From Pseudeuparius sepicola (lineage: Eukaryota; Arthropoda; Insecta; Coleoptera; Anthribidae): DNA of 64,000 nt. Both the position numbers and the translations under genes were made by a program. Positions 1 through 11,639 of this stretch are shown piece after piece. The first letter of the stretch is position 1. Every line of letters begins with the position of its first letter. The notes under the pieces were generated by a model. It saw nothing but the letters and a program-made list of their open reading frames with translations. It searched no databases and was not told the DNA's origin. The stretch lies in the NCBI GenBank assembly GCA_963920635.1, contig OY987299.1, positions 24,816,901 through 24,880,900 on the forward strand, given 5' to 3'.

Positions 1-1255
1 ATTTTAAATATATGTAAATTTGTAAGGGGTTGTTTGGTTTCTTCACCATCTACTCTGGTATAAATTATTAGTGTCTATATATATATATAATCATACAAGC
101 TTTTGATGAAGATTAGGTGTGAGAGGAAATAAAGTCAAAAGGTGTCTTGCAGGTTTGCGTTATATTTAGAAAAAAATTCTGGTCTATTATATTCATAGTC
201 AACGGTATCACTTTCCAAATGTTTCGATGGTAATAGCTGCTAGCTGCTAACATCTTCAGTGGTGACTCGTCATATGTCGCAAAACCGCAAAACGAAAGGT
301 TTTATTATAATTCGAAAGTCAAGATATCTAGATTCAATTAAGTCACCTCAAGACAAATCTTAGGAAGAAGAAAAAACACTCCCTAAAATTGGACACCCTC
401 ATCCCTTTTCCTTCTCTTAAACCTCTTAATTGAACGTCAGGCCACAGCTGAAACTGTAGATTTATAACTTTTGCTTATGGTTTTCGTGCTTGGTTATGAT
501 TACCAAATAAATGTTGCCGTTAGATATTTAAAAGTCATATCTCGGAAAATTATAAAGAAAGTGTTTTCATCGCTTTATTAATTTTTAACCCAGCACGATT
601 GCTTCCGAAGCATATCTAACAACAATATCACGTTACCCGAAAATAAGCAACTAAAAGAATATCAAACAACTAAATTCGCAGAAATGATACGGACATTACT
701 GATAGATAATTATAATAACCATATCAAGTTAGCCAAATTATTAGAAGGTTCTGTTCTGTATTGTGCTAATCCTGTGGATACAAAATATGCACTCTCGAAG
801 TTTTAAGTTCCACTATACAATAGAAAGCGTATTCCAAAATAAGTGAAAAAAAAAAGACTGCAGAAGTAAGTTCTGACAAATCAAGGCAGAGACAGTAGAG
901 ATTTTATTATTTACTTCCAGTGTAGGTAAAATGCTTCTTCTATTAGAAAAAAACTGTTCAAATCGAAAATTATGTCCTTACCTTACGTCAAATTTGAAAT
1001 TCAATTGCCTACTTTGATTTTCACATTTTATCTTAAAACATGTCCTGAAAATCAAGATCAAGGGGGGCCAAATTTCAACTTCGAATTTTTTTGTCTTTCA
1101 CACTTTTTTTACTTATTTTGAGACACTGTATAGGTGGTATTAGTAACTTAGCCGTGTTTTCCATAACACGGTGCTGTACTTGTAGGAGATACCGGGAAAG
1201 TAGCCTGAATTCCATTACGACGGTGCACATTTCAAAACATCCATTTTTTAGGAAG
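1..1255. other. AT-rich unassigned sequence
   Basis: No coding, RNA or transposon boundary was recognised. A short (TA)n run lies near 77-90. The open frames here lack family motifs and are treated as chance. Confidence 0.4.
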
Positions 1256-1259
1256 GTAA

Positions 1260-1660
1260 TCAGATTCGTCCCGTCTCGTGACAACTTACGCAGGATACGG
1301 CGAAAATATCCACTTCGTTCGCCCTCCCCAGAGCCTGAATTAAATATGCGACGCCCTTTGAAAAGGTCAAACGTGACGTCACGGCTCGCCGTGCGGAAGC
1401 CCCCTACTCCCATTTGGATTGCAAACTCTGGCTTAAAGGCTGTTCATCAATCGATCCTCGCCCGTTGTTTACTTGTAAATGGGGGATAGATGCGTCAGTT
1501 TGGCCCAAATCCCCTCGCGACGTCCAATATCGCCCGTGCCCGGCGGTTCCCCGTGAACTCGGAGGCCCGCCTGCAAAAATTACCCAATTTCCTGCCAGGT
1601 CCGCGCCGTGGGGCGTCCAATTTAATCCCGCGGGCGACCCGGGAAAGGACAGAAAGGTCG
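1260..1660. other. GC-rich patch
   Basis: A stretch clearly richer in G+C and CpG than its surroundings. Overlapping open frames on both strands follow from low stop density and show no family motif. It could be a regulatory element or old unique sequence; nothing decides which. Similar patches recur at intervals through the window. Confidence 0.3.
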
Positions 1661-2316
1661 CTTCTCATCTGCACAGCTATGCTATAGACGTGGTGTACAT
1701 GTACATGGTGGTTCAAGTTGAGGACGTTTCTGTTGTATATTCGAAAACTGAAATCTAGAATTTGATGCAAAACAGGCTTATATATCATGTGCAGACTGAC
1801 GCTTTAGCGTCAGGTAGTCTTTCTGATAATTTTTCATATGCTAGAGATTTGGCGATATAGCTACTAGTTGAAAAAGACGACAGGTGTGAAATTTGTGTCC
1901 CATGCCCATATACCCTACTATAGTAACCTATACAGCGCAAAAGAGACCGACCTAAATGAGGCGGAAAATTTGAAATAATTTACACGGGTGAGTTCCATAA
2001 AATAATGTAATGTCTTGGTTGTCGTTTTGTGTAAAATGGAAATTATTTTAGTTCAAAGTATACAAGGTAGGTCCAAGATTTTTGTTGGTTTTAATTTTAA
2101 AATAATGCATTCGGGAAACGAAGCAGTTAACTAGGTTGAGAAATTATACAACTTAATCAAAACAACATATTTTAATCATCATAAAGAGATAATTGTTATT
2201 GTACATTATACCTTATACAATAGCTACATTATAAATAATTACTTATAAAAAACATGAAAATATTTTTAATTACCTAACGTTTTCATACATACTTTGTTGT
2301 ATATTTCTATTTTAAA
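1661..2316. other. Unassigned AT-rich sequence with a small hairpin
   Basis: The only structure seen is a hairpin at 1796-1813, an 8-bp stem CTGACGCT with a TT loop. No gene is recognised. Confidence 0.35.
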
Positions 2317-2510
2317 GCAATATCACAGATTACAGGACAGATGCGAAAGCAAGCGGCCGCGCCGATTTAAAGCGCCTTTTCCTGATACGGAGCCCACACC
2401 GACGGTCCGGTGCCTGTTCTGTATAAAGCGGCTCTAGTAGTCTGGTGCACGCTGGGTATAAAGCGGAGAGAAGAGCGGTAGACTATCGTCTATCGTACGG
2501 AAGGGTATAT

Positions 2511-2577
2511 AATATCATAGCTTAAGTTATTACTTAAGCTATGATATTAGTTAGTTATTACTTAAGCTATGATAATA
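2511..2577. repeat. Perfect 17-bp hairpin plus a repeat of one arm
   Basis: Arm 2511-2527 pairs exactly with 2532-2548 across a 4-base loop. The sequence ACTTAAGCTATGATA recurs directly at about 2560-2574. It lies inside the foldback element. A second hairpin pairs CCAAGGTTAGT at 2762-2772 with 2780-2790. Confidence 0.6.
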
Positions 2578-3450
2578 TGATAGAATAAAAATATGTATCA
2601 TGTCAATCCAAGTAATAGCGGCAGCGCGTATAATTTTAGTAATTGAACAATGGTTATTTTGAATTACAATCTACTCTATAGCGTTTAATTAAAATTAACT
2701 ATTATATACCTAATAGGAACAGCAATATAAGGTTGATTTAGCAGACGTACGTTGCCCGCGCCCAAGGTTAGTACTCTCCACTAACCTTGGCCCGCGCCCT
2801 CACCAATGCATTTATAAATTCAGGCTCTTTTTGAAAAAGATTGGGCGCACTAATACATGTTACAAATTTGTATGATTTAATGTATTTAATTATTGATTAA
2901 TACAAAACAGTCGAAGCTTAAAAATATTGTAATAATATTATTTTTTAAGTGGTTTGCAACAATAAAAGAGAATATTGGCTACACAATTATTGTCAAACTA
3001 CATAGGTACTTTTTCACCGAATTATTATGTATGTCTGAAACAATTAAATTAAATTCAATTGAATTGAATAAGTTTATTTACTTTTTTTTAAATACATTTA
3101 TAACTAATTAAATTGCACTACACAATAAACTCAATAATAAGTACTGGGTGTGTAATTAAAATAATACATCAGGAATTCAATACGAAAACGAAGCATTCAA
3201 AAAAGTTATAGGTATTAGATATTAAGTTATAGTGTTGAGTGAAATATTTAAATAGAGGACCAACGACTGTCAAATAATTTCTGGTACAAAGCAGGAGTGG
3301 TCATAAAGATTTAGTCAACAATACCATTTATATTGTTTAAAATTGTTTTTGAATCAGACATGCGTTTTTCGGGAAAAAATAAGTGTCAGATTCGACAGCC
3401 GTTGTTCCTCTTTATGTTAATTGCCCACTCAACGGTTATAAGTATCAGAT

Positions 3451-3486
3451 ATTAAGCCACTTGTAAGATCTTACAAGTGGCTTAAT
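3451..3486. repeat. 36-bp perfect palindrome
   Basis: Each half is 18 bases, centred on GATC, with no mismatch and no spacer. It sits inside the foldback element at 2324-5766, about 110 bp before the arm at 3598. It may be a remnant of the element's original inner fold. Confidence 0.75.
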
Positions 3487-3768
3487 TCTTTATTTTTCCA
3501 TTAGTTTTTTCAGTTTTCGTTGAACTCTTTAGATTACGGTTTGCATATTTTAAGGTATAAAATATCCTCAATCTAACAAATAAATTAATTATATATTCTT
3601 TAGGAAAGTGTGCACATGGATGAATAAATATAATTTTGCTCATCTCATTAAAAAAAATTCGAAATTCCTTCGCTACCCGAAACATCATTAAAAAACGACA
3701 AAAATATATTTTCTAATTTGTAAACATATTGGACAAATTCTTCACTAGGGGATTTCAAACTTCCAAAT

Positions 3769-5289
3769 CAGTGGCGGCTCGTCCGGAGAGGCAGAGGAGG
3801 CAGTGCCTCCTCTGTAAGAATAATAAATATAAAAGAAATAAAAAACGAGTCTACTTAATTCACTATATAAATACAAATAGGTAGGTATTTTGTTGCTTGA
3901 GCATTTATTTTTACAATAATCTCAATCAATTTATACCCTGGAGGATTCAGAGTCAAGAATTTATAATGACATTGGCGGTAATACTTCGAATAAAGTCGGT
4001 TCCACCATAGCGCAGGCTCCAAGGGGGCATGTCGCCGACGGCTTAGTAACTGTATTCGGCACGTGGGGGTACTGCTATCCTTGTCTGACGCATGCCGGGA
4101 TACAGAAATGTCAAATCGTTTCACTCTTTCACATTATATGAAGCCGGGGGCAAACACGCCCATGTCGTCGCCCATTCACAGAAACGGACACGGACGGACT
4201 CTAGCTAGGCAGTGTTCTTTGGGGTTGTGTGATTGTTCTGTGTTTTATCGGATGTTTACTTGACTTTGTGCTTTGGCTTTGGATATTTTAAACGATATTA
4301 TGGAGATGGAGGTGGAAGAGAACGTGAGAAACTGTAAGGATGTCTTAGAATTTCTGATAAAAAAACAGATTCAACGCAGGCTGTCTTATGATGATAAATT
4401 GTTTATTAAGGATTTAGGTGTACCCCATCCAGATTTAAGCAAAACACTAGTCAATCAAGGCAAACCTCCCCGTGGTTTTGTGAATTCTTGGTACAGTAAA
4501 TGCAATTGGTTAACTGGTAGCGTAGCTTTAAAAAAGTTGTTTTGTTGGCCGTGTCTTTTATTTTCAAGTCGCGGAGAAGAAGTTTGGTCAAAAATCGGAT
4601 ATGACAGTCTCAAAAATTTGTACCGAGCGATAGAGAGGCACTCAAAGAGTCAAGAGCACATTATCAGTGCTTGTAAATTGCATCTTTTGAGTAAACAAAA
4701 TATACAGAATGTCATTGATTCTGCACGCCAAATCGAAATTCGAAAATTTAACGAGTCAGTACGAAAAAATAGACATATTAACACGATTAATTGATATATG
4801 TATACCTAGTTCTCTGCAACCAGGAATTATCTTTTCGAGGACATGACGAAGAGTTTTGTCTTTAAATCGGGGCAAAATTTCGTACACTATATTTTATTAC
4901 CTTTGAATATGATCGATGAGAATCTTAATTATGCTTTTATATGCATTATGCATTAGGTACGTCCGAGGGTATGTCACACTTTTTAGTAGTAAAATAATAA
5001 GTCCACGGAATCTCTACACCTTCTCGTTGGTTTTACCGAACAAAAAAAATATCTTGGATATAAAAACCACAATTTATTTTCTTTTTTGTGTGCTTTGGTA
5101 TAACCTTCGGTACCTATTTGATATAACTCTCGGTATCCCTTTCTTGGATAAATAATATTCATATTCAAATTTTGTGTATATAAAAATCCCGAGAAAAATA
5201 CAACGATATTTTTTGACCAAGTAGAGGTCCTTTTCCCAATTTATTAAAAAGTCTGCCTCCCCAGATCAAATTGGCACGAGCCGCCACTG
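3769..5289 (+). mobile_element. hAT transposon, internally deleted
   Basis: The termini are CAGTGGCGGCTCG at the left and its complement ending at 5289. They are flanked by a perfect 8-bp duplication TTCCAAAT (3761-3768 and 5290-5297), which is the hAT hallmark. The 1521-bp element holds the N-terminal part of a zf-TTF/ZMYM1-like hAT transposase with frameshifts and lacks the catalytic region. It is inserted in the older foldback element at 2324-5766. A similar right terminus lies alone near 61917-61930. Confidence 0.85.
4300..4880 (+). pseudogene. hAT transposase N-terminal remnant (zf-TTF domain, ZMYM1-like)
   Basis: The first frame runs from the ATG at 4300 to a stop at 4792-4794, about 164 codons. 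It contains the zf-TTF signature: FVNSWY, then a CxxC in KLFCWPCLLF, then W..IGYDSLKNL and an H..S..H group ending SQEH. That domain is the N-terminal zinc-binding region of ZMYM1-like hAT transposases. Family-like sequence continues in other frames: RLIDI near 4783-4797, QELSFRGHDEEF near 4817-4858, then SLNRGK. This implies about three frameshifts. Nothing matching the hAT DDE domain or C-terminal dimerisation region follows, so the gene is both frameshifted and deleted. An upstream TTG at 4273 is open in frame, but ATG 4300 is the better start. Confidence 0.75.
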
Positions 5290-5773
5290 TTCCAAATGCG
5301 CCTCCGTTGCTGTGATAAGCTTTGAATTGTAAAACAATTTATTTTTGTCTACAATATTTTTGTCGGCAGTTGAGAATGATACGTATAGATAACAGAAGAG
5401 ACCAGATTTTTGTATTGCACCTTTCAAGAGTTTTAAGTACGTAGGTAAAAGTTGAGAAAATATTATATGTAGTTAGGTGTAGTATCATTATATTGTTATG
5501 ATATAAGTCGGTATTTAAATACTCGAAAAGTATTATATATATGATATATGAAATATATTGTTGTCGTTTTTTGATGATGTTTCGGGTAGCAAAGGAATTT
5601 CGATTTTTTTAACGAAATGAGCAAAATATGTTCATTCATACATGTGCACACTTTCCCATAAAACAGTCCGAATTTATAAATGCGTTGGTGCGGGCAATCT
5701 ACGTCTGCTAAATCAACCTTTTATTGCTGTTTGCCGCTTACTTTCGCATCTGGCTGGTAATCTGTGGCAATAT

Positions 5774-5946
5774 ATTCGGTATTTTTATTCGGTGCTGAAA
5801 ATTAGTGTTTTGTAGTGTTTTCAAAGAAGTATAATAAAAAAGATTTTTCTTTACAGTTGTTGCTGTTTTTAGCTATTTTAATCAACAGGAAGACAGACAA
5901 CAGAGCTTTGTGGGGAATGAGCAGAATAATATATTTTAATATATTA
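5774..5946. other. Short AT-rich interval between two transposons
   Basis: AT-rich sequence with repeated AATATATT near the insertion target of the next element. No feature recognised. Confidence 0.4.
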
Positions 5947-5948
5947 TA

Positions 5949-6609
5949 CAGGGTGGTTCACTTTTATGTGGTAGGACTTTAACATTAGATAGAAAAAGAT
6001 AATCTAAAATGAAAATTTTATATCAACATATATCGGGGAAAGCTTAGTTTCCGAGATACAGGGCGTTGAAGTGTTGGAAAAAATATGAAGTATTTTTTAC
6101 ACTGTCCGAACCAGTGGAGATATTTAAACCAAATTTGATGTGTAGTACCACCTTTTTGACTACGATATTTAGTGATAATATGAAGGTCCTGAAATAACCA
6201 GTGGTGGAGTTATGGGTTTTCACTATCACTAAATTTAAAAAGTAATTAGTACGGACCTGTCTCACATCAACGTAAATTTTTTTTTCGTAAAGTTCTTTCA
6301 ATTCTCTACAAAAAGTGTATCTTGACATTTTTTTGTATCTGCCACGGTTGTGTAGTAAATAAATTATTTCGTTTCCATCTCAGCCTTTTTTGCCTAAAAA
6401 TGTGTTTTCTAAGATTATTGATAAATATCGCAAATAACAGAAATTAATTATGGAACACTTATCGGATTCAGCTATTTTATTTTTAATTTTATGGAAACAA
6501 TTTTAAAAATTAACTGGCACTTGGTTTGAGGTACATTACTTTATTATCATTTTAACATTTTTATCAAATCTGTATTATTTCTTAATAATTTTTATAATTC
6601 TAAATTTGT
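5949..6609. repeat. Left terminal inverted repeat of copy 1
   Basis: Reverse complement of 7921-8582 with only scattered differences. Its minus strand carries a 94-codon ATG frame (6044-6328) facing the outer end. The same frame occurs in the right repeat of copy 2. Confidence 0.9.
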
Positions 6610-6610
6610 A

Positions 6611-6740
6611 GAATTCTAAATTATACCACGACGAGTAAAACATGATTCTTCCGCCCATAAAATGTTATTTAAAAATTGTCTTATTTCCTTTGACTACAAA
6701 ATCCATCGGCAAAATACTAATGTCCTTTCTGCATCGCCGT
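6611..6740 (-). pseudogene. Inverted internal fragment of the element's own transposase, copy 1
   Basis: Read on the minus strand this translates as GDAERTLVFCRWIL, a stop, then RQFLNNILWAEESCFTRRG. It matches transposase residues about 129-167 of the plus-strand gene at roughly 90% nucleotide identity by eye, with small indels. The first catalytic motif WTDES reads WAEES here. It joins directly onto the left inverted repeat, as if the right half of the element had been copied in inverted orientation with the transposase 3' part deleted. Weaker similarity (HTYLHQ against HAYHLQ) continues to about 6775. Plus-strand open frames over this stretch are antisense shadows. Confidence 0.8.
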
Positions 6741-6847
6741 ACTGGTGAAGATAAGTGTGCCATGGAAAAGAAAATCTTATTAACAGTTAATAATACAATA
6801 ATCTGCCATCCAGTAGATGAACGTAGCAGCGCCGCAGTTTGTCTTTG

Positions 6848-7930
6848 CCGTTCCAATTTACAAATGAAGAGCAGGCTGACATCCATTTCTGCTATGGAGT
6901 TGCAAATGGGAACTCTGCGGAAGCAGCCAGAGAATACCGGAGGCGATTTCCAAATAGGCGCCATCCGCGTCCCTCGGTGTTTGTTAACATGCACCGGCAA
7001 TTCAGAACTCGCGGTCTGAGAACTAGAATCGTCGAACGAGGAAATGAAAACAATATCCAACAAGTCAGACGCAACAATGAGATTCTTCGTGAATTCGATA
7101 GGAATCCTACAACAAGTAGCAGAAGAGTGTCAGTGGCCCTACGTGTTTCAAAGTCTGCAATTTTGCGAGCTTTAAAAAGAGATCACAGGCATGCGTATCA
7201 TCTACAACCCGTACAAGGTTTAAGGCCCGGCGATGCAGAAAGAAGATTAGTGTTTTGCCGATGGATTTTGGAGTCAATTGAAGGAAATAGACAATTTTTA
7301 AATAACATTTTATGGACGGACGAGTCGTGTTTTACTCGTCGTGGAGTAGTAAACTTTCATAATCAGCATATTTGGGCACAAGAAAACCCACATGCAATCC
7401 GGCCAAGAAATTTTCAGGTCGAATTTAAAGTCAATGTTTGGATTGGACTGTACAACCATCATCTGTTTGGACCCTTTTTTTTGCCACAGCGAGTGAATGG
7501 TGACAATTTTTTGGAGTTTTTAGTAGCTGAGCATAATAATATGTGGGAAGACATTCCTTTAAACTTAAGATTGTTGGCTTGGTTCCAACTTGACGGCTGT
7601 CCTGCACATTTTCACCGAAATGTGAGGAACTGGTTAAATAATAACTTTCCAAATAGGTGGATCGGACGAGGGGGACCGGTCGCTTGGCCACCACGTTCTC
7701 CGGACATAACACCTCTGGACTTCTTCCTATGGGGATTTTTAAAAGAACAAGTCTATGCGACTCCTGTAGAAACAAGGGAACAACTTATTGATCGTATCAG
7801 AAATGCGTGCGATGAATTGAGAAATGGCAATTTAATCGATGCTGTTCAATCCGTTAGGCGTCGAAGTGAATTATGTGTGCAACAGAATGGATCACATTTT
7901 GAACAATTGTTGAATGTTGTACAAATTTAG
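6848..7930 (+). pseudogene. Tc1/mariner-like transposase lacking its start codon, copy 1
   Basis: The frame is colinear with the intact 361-aa copy at 39760-40845 and differs at three residues (K for S in QVEF[S]VN, L for V in DFF[V]WG, D for G in LI[G]RIRN). Relative to copy 2, 15 bp are missing just upstream, including the ATG. The preceding in-frame codons hold a TAG at 6824 and no ATG. The first in-frame ATG is at 6989, inside the first helix-turn-helix, so a protein started there would lack most of the N-terminal DNA-binding domain. The catalytic motifs WTDES, LDGCPAH and SPDITPLDFF are all present. A product is possible only with non-ATG initiation or an upstream spliced exon. Confidence 0.8.
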
Positions 7931-8582
7931 AATTATAAAAATTATTAAGAAATAATACTAGATTTGATAAAAATGTTAAAATGATAATAAAGTAATGTAC
8001 CTCAAACCAAGTGCCAGTTTATTTTTAAAATTGTTTCCATAAAATTAAAAATAAAATAGCTGAATCCGATAAGTGTTCCATAATTAATTTCTGTTATTTG
8101 CGATATTTATCAATAATCTTAGAAAACACATTTTTAGGCAAAAAAGGCTGAGATGGAAACGAAATAATTTATTTACTACACAACCGTGGCAGATACAAAA
8201 AAATTTCAAGATACACTTTTTGTAGAGAATTGAAAGAACTTTACGAAAAAAAAATTTACGTTGATGTGAGACAGGTCCGTACTAATTACTTTTTAAATTT
8301 AGTGATAGTGAAAACCCATAACTCCACCAGTGGTTATTTCAGGACCTTCATATTATCACTAAATATCGTAGTCAAAAAGGTGGTACTACACATCAAATTT
8401 GGTTTTAATATCTCCACTGGTTCGGACAGTGTAAAAAATACTTCATATTTTTTCCAACACTTCAACGCCCTGTATCTCGGAAACTAAGCTTTCCCCGATA
8501 TATGTTGATATAAAATTTTCATTTTAGATTATCTTTTTCTATCTAATATTAAAGTCCTACCACATAAAAGTGAACCACCCTG
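7921..8582. repeat. Right terminal inverted repeat of copy 1
   Basis: Starts within the last codons of the transposase frame (stop at 7928-7930) and ends at CCACCCTG. It supplies the poly(A) signal. The outward frame found in copy 2 is present, but its ATG is changed here (TTC for GTC after AAAT), leaving only internal starts. Confidence 0.9.
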
Positions 8583-8584
8583 TA

Positions 8585-8980
8585 TATATTATATAATATA
8601 ATATATTTTAATATATTCTATCTTCATAAAATGCTCACAAAAAATATAGTTATTTGATAAAAAAATCATATTTAGAATGTGCATGGATTGCAATCTCGCA
8701 GCCTAACATCAACTAATCTTACATTTCTTTTTAAAAATATGCAAAATAATCACCAAGGACTTCGTGTTTAGCCACCACACAAATTCAACATAAATATCAA
8801 TATGCCTATCTGTCTTTATTGTTCCCTCTGTATCAGACGACGCGATAAGGCCAAAAGTGCCATATATGTTAATATATGAAGGCTTGCAAATAAAACGAAG
8901 TAAGTATCACTGGACGATACCGGTGAAGATAATAAAATGAAAGATGATATTATAGCTGGCCCAAAGCTTTTGCTTTTACC
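8585..8980. other. Unassigned AT-rich sequence
   Basis: No gene. The short string GGCCAAAAG followed by TATATGTTAATATA near 8850 has a close relative near 23412, a minor dispersed repeat. Confidence 0.3.
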
Positions 8981-8984
8981 CGCC

Positions 8985-9330
8985 TACTAATTAAGAATTT
9001 CTAATACAGTCCGAAACTTCATCAGTCTAAATCCATCCATTTCAATGGGAGCGGGTTAGGAAGGAGGGCGCGTATTAAACATTCTTAGCTCGAAATTAAT
9101 TCAAAACTGTCACCGTTTGAAACTGGTCGGAGCCAAAAATAATCCCTAAATTAAACTGGAGGCATCCCTATGGATGGCGACCTAATCCGTTTAACCCGAG
9201 CCATCCGAAAACCCTCCTAATCTGATCCCATGGAAATTCCCGGTGGAATTTTCACCAGGAGGGGACGGTCAGTGGAACACAGCCACTGTGATGGACGACG
9301 GGAAGGGGAGGAGGCAATTAGAGAAAAAAG
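8985..9330. other. GC-richer patch
   Basis: Moderately GC-rich, with purine-rich segments and several ATTA/AATTA-type motifs. No open frame of note. It could be regulatory DNA. Confidence 0.25.
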
Positions 9331-11040
9331 CGGGATGAAAATTACCTAAGAGAAAAACAACGTGCAAAAAATGTGGGAATGGTAGACAGTGGAGAATCTC
9401 AAAATCACCATTAACATCAACAAATAATTTCATGTATTTTCGTCACAGTAGGCTTATGTCAGTTTGGCTGTTTGCTTAACTTTATGCGCATTTGTCTAAA
9501 GTTACCTATGGGAACTTAATTTTTACTCTTACTTAACAGTTTAATTTTTTAGACCTATCTCTGGAACATCCTGCATTATTTATTGTAGTTTCGCATGTAA
9601 ACAACTAGATATTTAACAATGCACTCCCCTCCGGGTAGCAGCTCTACGCCATCAAATTTCGATTGCCCACTATTTAGATTTGTAGTTTATGGCGCAATCA
9701 AATCAAGTGCAGTATTATTTCCTAGCATATTCAGGCATAATAATGGGAAATGGAAATTGAAATTAACTCTGTTCAGTCGTATAATATCTGAGAGAAGTAG
9801 GTATGCAATGTTACTAACACAATATGCCAGATACTGGCATAAAACATTAATTATTTAATTATTGCGTCTGCATTCGCATTATGATGGAATAACGGATATT
9901 TAGGTTAAAATTAATTCTGTTGTAGCCACTGTTAATATCTGCCTGCAGCAAAACGCGTCTTTTTTCGTGATATGAATGTGTCAATATTATTTCTAAAAAG
10001 AATATTGTTCAATTTCCCAATAACGTTTTCGATCGAATAATAAGTTGTATGCCTCTTTTTTATACCTAGGGCACCCAAACTATTTTTTTGAAAAGTTCAG
10101 GATTGCTCTGTAAATTTTAATGCTTAAGATTTTAAACAAAATGCGAAATATGCGCTGGAAATGATCTTCTGTTTGATTTTTATTTTCTGTGCAGTTTTCT
10201 CGAAATTAAATTATTATACATGTTTATTGGGTTATAAAACCGATTCTTTATGTTCTACTATTTCTTCCAGCATTGGTTATCTTTTTATCCTAAGTAACTT
10301 CTATATTCCAGCCACCCATTCCCAAAACATGTTTTCTTTTTCTATTCTAAAAACATGAAGTATTAAAACATTGTAGTCACTAAGCTGAATAACTTGTTAT
10401 GATTGTTTACCTTCATAAAATATTGTATTTTTGGAACGTAATCTCGCAGCCTGGAGAAAAAAGCTCTTTGTATTTTTTAGGTTCTTATGAAGCCCGTCGT
10501 TTCTATGACGATTTGCAGAACATAGCTAATCCAGAATCCTAGACACCAACTAAGCTTTAACTAATTTGTTGTCATGGATATAGGTAATTGTGATTTCTTC
10601 GATGGATTTTCAAATATTTTACAAAATGTAATCTAACGAATTTATATTTAGCATCTAATTAATTATTAGAATGGAAGTCGCACAAGGGTCAAATTCATTG
10701 CGTGTTGGGTAATCAACTCTAGAGATTTCAACTTGGTAATAAATAAGACAAAGACGCTCGATGAATTTGTCACGTGGCTTATAGCATTTGGACGAATTTA
10801 GTGGAAATGGTTTTCAATAGCATTTTTAATATAAACACATTGAGCAAACTACAGTTTTACAGTTAATATATGTAATAAATAACCGTAGCTCGGTGGAACC
10901 CAAAATAATTTCAAAACACTATTTCCTGTGTATCTTATATTTTTAGACTAAACACTGGCTGGAAAAAAACTTACGCGAAAACTATATAATATGTTTTATG
11001 CTCAAATAAGATTAACCATTTATCACCAACTGAAAGCGAT
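9331..11040. other. Unassigned AT-rich sequence
   Basis: Only short chance frames (for example 9619-9858 and 10161-10358) without recognisable domains. No transposon ends found. Confidence 0.35.
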
Positions 11041-11060
11041 TTGCGTCTTGTCCCGGAAAA

Positions 11061-11071
11061 CAGATGGCGCC
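11061..11071 (+). promoter_or_regulatory. CTCF-like motif
   Basis: CAGATGGCGCC matches the core AGATGGCGC of insect CTCF sites. Sequence match only; relatives occur near 50293 and 62695-62832. Confidence 0.25.
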
Positions 11072-11239
11072 TATGGTCAACAATGTATTTTGCATTGTAT
11101 TTTGTCTCCGGGAAGCGCATGATGAGCCAGAGAACTGTCAAACCTGACAGCCGTGAGCAGTCTTTATTAATACTCAGTCAACGATTATAATAGTCTTAAA
11201 AAACCGTGTATCGCGAAACTCAAGTTATTTCTTACTGGT

Positions 11240-11625
11240 GTTTCTGCTTGTCCACTCCGTTTCAGCATTGTTTCATTATCGGCCGCAGCTGTCTTCCGGA
11301 GCTGTCACTTCAAAATCGCCCGGCCCGGCCGCCTGTATAGCTTCGCATTGCGGCGTTTTAAATATAGACCACACCGGATTGGAGCGAATGGGAATGAATC
11401 GTTTTTTCATAGCCGTGGCTCGGGTTTCGTGTCGGTGGATTATTACTGCCTGCTCACCTCGGGTTTTATTGCCGGAGTGGCGTTCCAAAGTTGGCGGCGT
11501 AAGTGCCGCCAACCTACGCCGAATGCAGGGGGGAGGGAGGGATTCCGCAGTGATTAGGACTGGGGTTTCGGGAAATGGGACAAAATCGCTTTTCCGATTG
11601 TGCACAGGAAGATTTCCAGGCCAAG
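11240..11625. other. GC-rich patch
   Basis: CpG-bearing patch in AT-rich surroundings, open in several frames on both strands with no family motif. Probably not coding; candidate regulatory DNA. Confidence 0.3.
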
Positions 11626-11639
11626 ATACAGTTTGATTC

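Larger units (their letters stand above)
2324..5766. mobile_element. Foldback DNA transposon, host of a nested hAT
   Basis: The ends are inverted repeats. Left 2324-2358 begins CACAGATTAC and carries CAGATGCGAAAG; the right end is its reverse complement, ending at 5766. The 7-mer GCAATAT directly flanks both ends (2317-2323 and 5767-5773), as a target duplication would. Further inverted segments pair inside: about 2720-2815 with 5665-5740, and about 3598-3695 with 5560-5665. The element is about 1.9 kb once the nested hAT (3769-5289) is removed. No transposase of its own is visible, so it is probably non-autonomous. The superfamily is unresolved because a 7-bp duplication is not diagnostic. 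Confidence 0.65.
5949..8582 (+). mobile_element. Tc1/mariner-like element with 660-bp inverted repeats, copy 1
   Basis: The termini are CAGGGTGGTTCACTTTTATG and its complement, flanked by TA (5947-5948 and 8583-8584), as expected for the IS630-Tc1-mariner superfamily. The inverted repeats are unusually long, 5949-6609 and 7921-8582, and almost identical. Between them lie an inverted transposase relic (6611-6740) and a near-full transposase frame. Copy 2 at 38865-41497 is almost identical, so the family moved recently. AATAAA at 7986-7991, about 56 bp past the stop codon, is a likely poly(A) signal within the right repeat. Confidence 0.9.

Noticed and set aside
6642..7019. 125-codon plus-strand frame starting MILPPIKCYLK
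   Set aside because: It is antisense to the inverted transposase relic, then runs through the transposase in the wrong frame. A 67-codon version in copy 2 (39548-39751) is equally explained.
7431..7775. Minus-strand frame of 114 codons, also at 40346-40690
   Set aside because: Shadow of the transposase gene on the opposite strand.
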